From Tupaia tana (Eukaryota > Chordata > Mammalia > Scandentia > Tupaiidae), in assembly GCA_026018925.1 (NCBI GenBank), contig JAKSZU010000164.1, positions 186,001 through 250,000 of the forward strand: a stretch of 64,000 nt of DNA, written 5' to 3'. The notes under the pieces were generated by a model. That model was not told the DNA's origin. It made no database searches and saw only the letters and a program-made list of their open reading frames with translations. The translations under genes were made by a program, and so were the position numbers. Shown one piece after another: positions 57,492 through 64,000 of this stretch (position 1 is the stretch's first letter; each line of letters begins with the position of its first letter).

Positions 57492-60400
57492 AGTTTCCAC
57501 ATGGATACTGGGAACTAGATATTTCAGGGCACAGGCGAAATGAAGATTTTCTACTCATAATTCAGCCTCCACCAAGCAAAGCTAGTGTGGTAGGGAGCCC
57601 GTCTGGCCTTCTATCCTTGTCTCTGTGTCTCTGAGGTCTCTGTCTCTCTCTGCTCCAGTCTCCTCATATATTTTGGGTAATTTTTTCCTTTTTACGATTT
57701 TTTTTAAAGGTAGAATTTCTCTCTGGCTCTCTCCTCCATCTTTTGTTTTGTTAATAAGCCCTTTCTGCTCCTTTCTCCCAGGCAAGAGAGTTGAGCCATT
57801 CTCTGAGAAGATTCCACATGGATACTGGGAACTAGATATTTCAGGGCACAGGCGAAATGAAGATTTTCTACTCATAATTCAGCCTCCAGCAAGCAAAGCT
57901 AGTGTACTAGGGAGCCCCCTCTGGCTTTCTATCCCTGTCTCTGTGTCTCTGAGGTCTCTGTATCTCTCTGCTCCTCTCTCCTCATTTGTTTTGGTAATTT
58001 TTTCCTTTTTACGATTTTTTTTAAAGGTAGAATTTCTCTCTGGCTCTCAGCTCCATCTTTTGTTTTGTTAATAAGCCCCTTCTGCTCCTTTTCTCCCAGG
58101 CAGGAGAGTTGATCCATTCTCTGAGAAGTTTCCACATGGATACTGGGAACTAGATATTTCAGGGCACAGGCGAAATGAAGATTTTCTACTCATAATTCAG
58201 CCTCCAGCAAGCAAAGCTAGTGTGGTAGGGAGCCCCTCTGGCCTTCTATACCTGTCTATCTGTCTCTGAGGTCTCTGTCCTCTCTCTGCTCCTGTCTCCT
58301 CATTTTTTTTGGTAATTTTTTCTTTTTACGATTTTTAAAAGGTAGAATTTCTCTCTGGCTCTCAGCTACATCTTTTGTTTTGTTAATAAGCCCTTCTGCT
58401 CCTTTCTCCCAGGCAGGAGAGTTGAGCCATTCTCTGAGAAGATTCCACATGGATACTGGGAACTAGATATTTCAGGGCACAGGCGAAATGAACATTTTCT
58501 ACTCATAATTCAGCCCTCCAGCAAGCAAAGCTAGTGTGGTAGGGAGCCCCTCTGGCCTTCTATCGCTGTCTCTGTGTCTGTGAGGTCTCTGTCTTTCTCT
58601 GCTCCTGTCTCCTCATTTTTTTTGGTAATTTTTCCTTTTTACGATTTTTTTAAAGGTAGAATTTCTCTCTGGCTCTCAGCTCCATCTTTTGTTTTGTTAA
58701 TAAGTCCTTCTGCTCCTTTCTCCCAGGCAGGAGAGTTGAGCCATTCTCTGAGAAGATTCCACATGGATACTGGGAACAAGATATTTCAGGGCACAGGCGA
58801 AATGAAGATTTTCTACTCATAATTCAGCCTCCAGCAAGCAAAGCTAGTGTGGTAGGGAGCCCCTCTGGCCTTCTATCCCTGTCTCTGTTTCTATGAGGTC
58901 TCTGTCTCTCTCTGCGCCTGTCTCTTCATTTTTTTTTGTAATTTTTCCTTTTTACGATTATTTTTAAAGGTAGAATGTCTCTCTGGCTCTCAGCTCCATC
59001 TTTTGTTTTTGTTAATAAGCCCTTCTGCTCCTTTCTCCCAGGCAGGAGAGTTGAGCCATTCTCTGAGAAGATTCCACATGGATACTGGGAACTAGATATT
59101 TCAGGGCACAGGCGAAATGAAGATTTTTCTACTCATAATTCAGCCTCCAGCAAGCAAAGCTAGTGAGGTAGGGAGCCCCTCTGGCCTTCTATCCCTGTCT
59201 CTGTGTCTCTGAGGTCTCTGTCTCTCTCTGCTCTTCTCTCTTCATGTTTTTTTGGTAATTTTTCCTTTTTACGATTTTTTTAAAGGTAGAATTTCTCTCT
59301 GGCTCTCAGCTCCCTCTTTTGTTTTGTTAATAAGCCCTTCTGCTCCTTTCTCCAGGCAGGAGAGTTGAGCCATTCTCTGAGAAGATTCCACATGAATACT
59401 GGGAACTAGATATTTCAGGTCACAGGCGAAATGAAGAATTTCTACTCATAATTCAGCCTCCAGCAAGCAAAGCTAGTGAGGTAGGGAGCCCCTCTGGCCT
59501 TCTATCCCTGTCTCTGTGTCTCTGAGGTCTCTGTCTCTCTCTGCTCCTGTCTCTTCATTTTTTTTGGTAATTTTTCCTTTTTACGATTTTTTTAAAGGTA
59601 GAATTTCTCTCTGGCTCTCAGCTCCATCTTTTGTTTTGTTAATAAGCCCTTCTGCTCCTTTCTTTCAGGCAGGAGAGTTGAGCCATTCTCTGAGAAGATT
59701 CCACATGGATACTGGGAACTAGATATTTCAGGGCACAGGCGAAATGAAGATTTTTCTACTCATAATTCAGCCTCCAGCAAGCAAAGCTAGTGTGGTAGGG
59801 AGCCCCTCTGGCCTTCTATCCCCTGTCTCTGTTTCTATGAGGTCTCTGTCTCTCTCTGCTCCTGTCTCCTCATTTTTTTTGGTTATTTTTCCTTCTTTAC
59901 GATTTTTTTAAAGGTAGAATTTCTCTCTGGCTCTCAGCTCCATCTTTTGTTTTGTTAATAAGCCCTTCGGGCTCCTTTCTCCCAGGCAGGGAGAGTTGAC
60001 CCATTCTCTGAGAAGTTTGCACATGGATACTGGGAACAAGAATATTTCAGGGCACAGGCGAAATGAAGATTTTCTACTCATAATTCAGCCTCCAGCAAGC
60101 AAAGCTTGTGTGGGAGGGAGCCCCTCTGGCCTTCTATCGCTGTCTCTGTGTCTCTGAGGTCTCTGTCTCTCTCTGCTCCCTATCTCCTCATTTTCTTTGG
60201 TAATTTTTCCTTTTTAACGATTTTTTTAAAGGGTAGAATTTCTCTCTGGCTCTCAGCTCCATCTTTTTTTTTTGTTAATAAGCCCTTCTGCTCCTTTCTC
60301 CCAGGCAGGAGAGTTGAGCCATTCTCTGAGAAGTTTCCACATGGATACTGGGAACAAGATATTTCAGGGCACAGGCGAAATGAACATTTTCTACTCATAA

Positions 60401-63400
60401 TTCAGCCTCCAGCAAGCAAAGCTAGTGTGGTAGCGAGCCCCTCTGGCCTTCTCTCGCTGTCCTCTGTGTCTGTGAGGTCTCTGTCTCTCTCTGCTCCTGT
60501 CTCCCCTTTTTTTGGTAATTTTTCCTTTTTACGATTTTTTTAAAGGTAGAATTTCTCTCTGGCTCTCAGCTCCATCTTTTTTTTTTGTTAATAAGCCCTT
60601 CTGCTCCTTTCTCCCCAGGCAGGAGAGTTGAGCCATTCTCTGAGAAGTTTTCCACATGGATACTGGGAACTAGATATTTCAGGGCACAGGCGAAATGAAC
60701 ATTTTCTACTCATAATTCAGCCTCCAGCAAGCAAAGCTAGTGTGGTAGGGAGCCCCTCTGGCCTTCTATCGCTGTCTCTGAGGTCTGTGATTTCTCTGTC
60801 TCTCTCTGCTCCTGTCTCCTCATTTTTTTGGAAATTTTTCCTTTTTTACGATTTTTTTTAAAGGTAGAATTTCTCTCTGGCTCTCAGCACCATCTTTTGT
60901 TTTGTTAATAAGTCCTTCTGCTCCTTTCTCCCAGGCAGGAGAGTTGAGCCATTCTCTGAGAAGATTCCACATGGATACTGGGAACAAGATATTTCAGGGC
61001 ACAGGCGAAATGAAGATTTTCTACTCATAATTCCAGCCTCCAGCAAGCAAAGCTAGTGTGGTAGGGAGCCCCCTCTCGCCTTCTATCCCTGTCTCTGTTT
61101 CTATGAGGTCTCTGTCTCTCTCTGCGCCTGTCTCTTCATATTTTTTTGTAATTTTTCCTTTTTTACTATTTTTTTAAAGGTAGAATGTCTCTCTGGCTCT
61201 CAACTCCCATCTTTTGTTTTGTTAATAAGCCCTTCTGCTCCTTTCTCCCAGGCAGGAGAGTTGAGCCATTCTCTGAGAAGATTCCACATGGATACTGGGA
61301 ACTAGATATTTGAGGGCACAGGCGAAATGAAGATTTTCTACTCATAATTCAGCCTCCAGCAAGCAAAGCTAGTGAGGTAGGGAGCCCCTCTGGCCTTCTA
61401 TCCCTGTCTCTGTGTCTCTGAGGTCTCTGTCTCTCTCTGCTCTTCTCTCTTCATGTTTTTTTTGGTAATTTTTCCTTTTTACGATTTTTTTAAAGGTAGA
61501 ATTTCTCTCTGGCTCTCAGCTCCCTCTTTTGTTTGTTAATAAGCCCTTCTGCTCCCTTTCTCCCCAGGCAGGAGAGTTGAAGCCATTCTCTGAGAAGTTT
61601 CCACATGGATACTGGGAACTAGATATTTCAGGGCACAGGCGAAATGAAGATTTTCTACTCATAATTCAGCCTCCAGCAAGCAAAGCTAGTGTGGTAGGGA
61701 GCCCCTCTGGCCTTCTATACCTGTCCTATCTGTCTCTGAGGTCTCTGTCTCTCTCTGCTCCTGTCTCCTCATTTTTTTGGTAATTTTTTCTTTTTACGAT
61801 TTTTAAAAGGTAGAATTTCTCTCTGGCTCTCAGCTACATCTTTTGTTTTGTTAATAAGCCCTTCTGCTCCTTTCTCCCAGGCAGGAGAGTTGAGCCATTC
61901 TCTGAGAAGATTCCACATGGATACTGGGAACTAGATATTTCAGGGCACAGGCGAAATGAACATTTTCTACTCATAATTCAGCCTCCAGCAAGCAAAGCTA
62001 GTGTGGTAGGGGAGCCCCTCTGGCCTTCTATCGCTGTCTCTGTGTCTGTGAGGTCCTCTGTCTTTCTCTGCTCCTGTCTCCTCATTTTTTTTGGTAATTT
62101 TTTCCTTTTTACGATTTTTTTAAAGGTAGAATTTCTCTCTGGCTCTCAGCTCCATCTTTTGTTTTGTTAATAAGTCCTTCTGCTCCTTTCTCCCAGGCAG
62201 GAGAGTTGAGCCATTCTCTGAGAAGATTCCACATGGATACTGGGAAGAAGATATTTCAGGGCACAGGCGAAATGAAGATTTTCTACTCATAATTCAGCCT
62301 CCAGCAAGCAAAGCTAGTGTGGTAGGGAGCCCCTCTGGCCTTCTATCCCTGTCTCTGTTTCTATGAGGTCTCTGTCTCTCTCTGCGCCTGTCTCTTCATT
62401 TTTTTTTGTAATTTTTCCTTTTTACGATTATTTTAAAGGTAGAATGTCTCTCTGGCTCTCAGCTCCATCTTTTGTTTTGTTAATAAGCCCTTCTGCTCCT
62501 TTCTCCCAGGCAGGAGAGTTGAGCCATTCTCTGAGAAGATTCCACATGGATACTGGGAACTAGATATTTCAGGGCACAGGCGAAATGCAGATTTTCTACT
62601 CATAATTCAGCCTCCAGCAAGCAAAGCTAGTTGAGGTAGGGAGCCCCCTCTGGCCTTCTATCCCTGTCTCTGTGTCTCTGAGGTCTCTGTCTCTCTCTGC
62701 TCTTCTCTCTTCATGTTTTTTTTGGTAATTTTTTCCTTTTTGCGCATATTTTTTAAAGGTAGAATTTCTCTCTGGCTCTCAGCTCCCTCTTTTGTTTTGT
62801 TAATAAGCCCTTCTGCTCCTTTCTCCCCAGGCAGGAGAGTTGAGCCATTCTCTGAGAAGATTCCACATGAATACTGGGAACTAGATATTTCAGGTCACAG
62901 GCGAAATGAAGATTTTCTACTCATAATTCAGCCTCCAGCAAGCAAAGCTAGTGAGGTAGGGAGCCCCTCTGGCCTTCTATCCCTGTCTCTGTGTCTCTGA
63001 GGTCTCTGTCTCTCTCTGCTCCTGTCTCTTCATTTTTTTTGGTAATTTTTTCCTTTTTACGATTTTTTTAAAGGTAGAATTTCTCTCTGGCTCTCAGCTC
63101 CATCTTTTGTTTTGTTAATAAGCCCTTCTGCTCCTTTCTTTCAGGCAGGAGAGTTGAGCCATTCTCTGAGAAGATTCCACATGGATACTGGGAACTAGAT
63201 ATTTCAGGGCACAGGCAAAATGAAGATTTTCTACTCATAATTCAGCCTCCAGCAAGCAAAGCTAGTGTGGTAGGGAGCCCCTCTGGCCTTCTATCCCTGT
63301 CTCTGTTTTCTATGAGGTCTCTGTCTCTCTCTGCTCCTGTCTCCTCATTTTTTTTTGGTTATTTTTCCTTCTTACGATTTTTTTAAAGGTAGAATTTCTC

Positions 63401-64000
63401 TCTGGCTCTCAGCTCCATCTTTTGTTTTGTTAATAAGCCCTTCGGCTCCTTTCTCCCAGGCAGGAGAGTTGACCCATTCTCTGAGAAGTTTGCACATGGA
63501 TACTGGGAACAAGATATTTCAGGGCACAGGCGAAATGAAGATTTTCTACTCATAATTCAGCCTCCAGCAAGCAAAGCTTGTGTGGTAGGGAGCCCCCTCT
63601 GGCCTTCTATCGCTGTCTCTGTGTCTCTGAGGGTCTCTGTCTCTCTCTGCTCCTATCTCCTCATTTTCTTTGGTAATTTTTCCTTTTTACGATTTTTTTT
63701 AAAGGTAGAATTTCTCTCTGGCTCTCAGCTCCATCTTTTTTTTTTGTTAATAAGCCCTTCTGCTCCTTTCTCCCAGGCAGGAGAGTTGAGCCATTCTCTG
63801 AGAAGTTTCCACATGGATACTGGGGAACTAGATATTTCAGGGCACAGGCGAAATGAACATTTTCTACTCATAATTCAGCCTCCAGCAAGCAAAGCTAGTG
63901 TGGTAGGGAGCCCCTCTGGCCTTCTCCTCGCTGTCTCTGTGTCTGTGAGGTCTCTGTCTCTCTCTGCTCCTGTCTCCCCTTTTTTTGGTAATTTTTCCTT
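57492..64000. repeat. Satellite array, contig right of the gap (about 21 monomers, indel-rich)
   Basis: The same monomer continues in the same orientation to the last base of the window. This segment carries its own variant set: ATGAACATTTTCT, CTGTTTCTATGAGG, CTGCGCCTGTCTCTTC and CTCTTCTCTCTTCATG. It is also full of single-base insertions that are rare to the left of the gap, for example near 57761, 58076, 59967, 59988, 60230, 61031, 61555, 62010 and 63630. Most duplicate a neighbouring base, which suggests lower consensus accuracy rather than biology. No gene, RNA or mobile element is visible. Confidence 0.95.
58240..64000. repeat. 11-monomer higher-order repeat right of the gap, ~3.47-kb offset
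   Basis: Bases about 58240-60530 match about 61710-64000, and the match continues past the window edge. Shared marks are CAGCTACATC, ATGAACATTTTC, CTGTTTCTATGAGG, GCGCCTGTCTCTTC, GTAGAATGTCTC, CTCCCTCTTTTG, CATGAATACTGG, CTTTCTTTCAGG, GGTTATTTTTCC, CATTCTCTGAGAAGTTTGC and CTCCCCTTTTTTTGG. The offset of about 3470 exceeds 11 x 313 (3443), largely because of one-base insertions present in one copy and not the other. A 3-monomer part also recurs at about 60850-61600. Confidence 0.82.

Noticed and set aside
1-64000. Recurring ORFs of about 60-100 codons on both strands (for example 130-336, 7884-8192, 36403-36663)
   Set aside because: They are the same monomer translated repeatedly. The unit length is not a multiple of three, frames close within one monomer, start codons appear and vanish by point changes, and overlapping frames on opposite strands are equally open. 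There is no sign of coding constraint, so no CDS is annotated.
1-64000. CRISPR array or other prokaryotic direct-repeat system
   Set aside because: The repeat is 313 bp with no unique spacers, and no cas-like genes or prokaryotic features are present.
1-64000. tRNA, rRNA or other structured RNA genes
   Set aside because: No conserved RNA-gene motif was seen. The only notable short hairpin, TTCTC-T-GAGAA, is five base pairs long and part of every monomer.

Overview
The whole window is one satellite-DNA array. A roughly 313-bp monomer is repeated head to tail, always in the same orientation, from base 1 to base 64000 (about 204 copies). The only interruption is one assembly gap of exactly 100 N at 57392-57491. 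I see no unique flanking DNA, no inserted transposon, no RNA gene and no credible protein-coding gene. The reference monomer (7402-7714, 313 bp) has, by hand count, 60 A, 78 C, 61 G and 114 T: 44% GC, 61% pyrimidine on this strand, and only 2 CpG where about 15 would be expected (observed/expected about 0.13). Strong CpG depletion together with a long satellite array points to a vertebrate, probably mammalian, nuclear genome and to a centromeric, pericentromeric, subtelomeric or other heterochromatic block. The species and location are inference; I do not recognise the monomer as a named satellite family.

Layout. (1) Bases 1 to about 36.1 kb form a heterogeneous domain built from recognisable monomer subtypes, here called A (canonical), U, B, R, G, K, D and S. 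Local higher-order repeats, mostly 5-mers of about 1563 bp, appear at 0.84-3.96, 7.5-10.6, 13.3-16.8 and 16.6-19.0 kb, with 13-mer and 10-mer spacings further right. (2) About 36.1-57.39 kb is a second domain. It lacks the R, K, D and S hallmarks and carries its own diagnostic variants and longer higher-order repeats: a 16-mer of 5004 bp, an 11-mer of 3444 bp and a 27-mer spacing of 8461 bp, interleaved as a mosaic. (3) From 57492 to the end, a separate contig carries a third variant set and an 11-mer spacing of about 3.47 kb. It also has many single-base insertions that look like sequencing or consensus errors.

Nothing in the window forms a gene system. The features most likely to have biological meaning are carried by the monomer itself and so occur about 200 times. 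They are a near-ideal 3' splice-acceptor module, an inverted GAAnnTTC dyad (heat-shock-element-like) whose variation falls mainly in the two spacer bases, a long polypyrimidine plus oligo-T segment, and two CpG sites. Because 313 = 3 x 104 + 1, the reading frame shifts by one base at every monomer boundary. Short ORFs of about 60-100 codons therefore recur on both strands but cannot join into a long protein.
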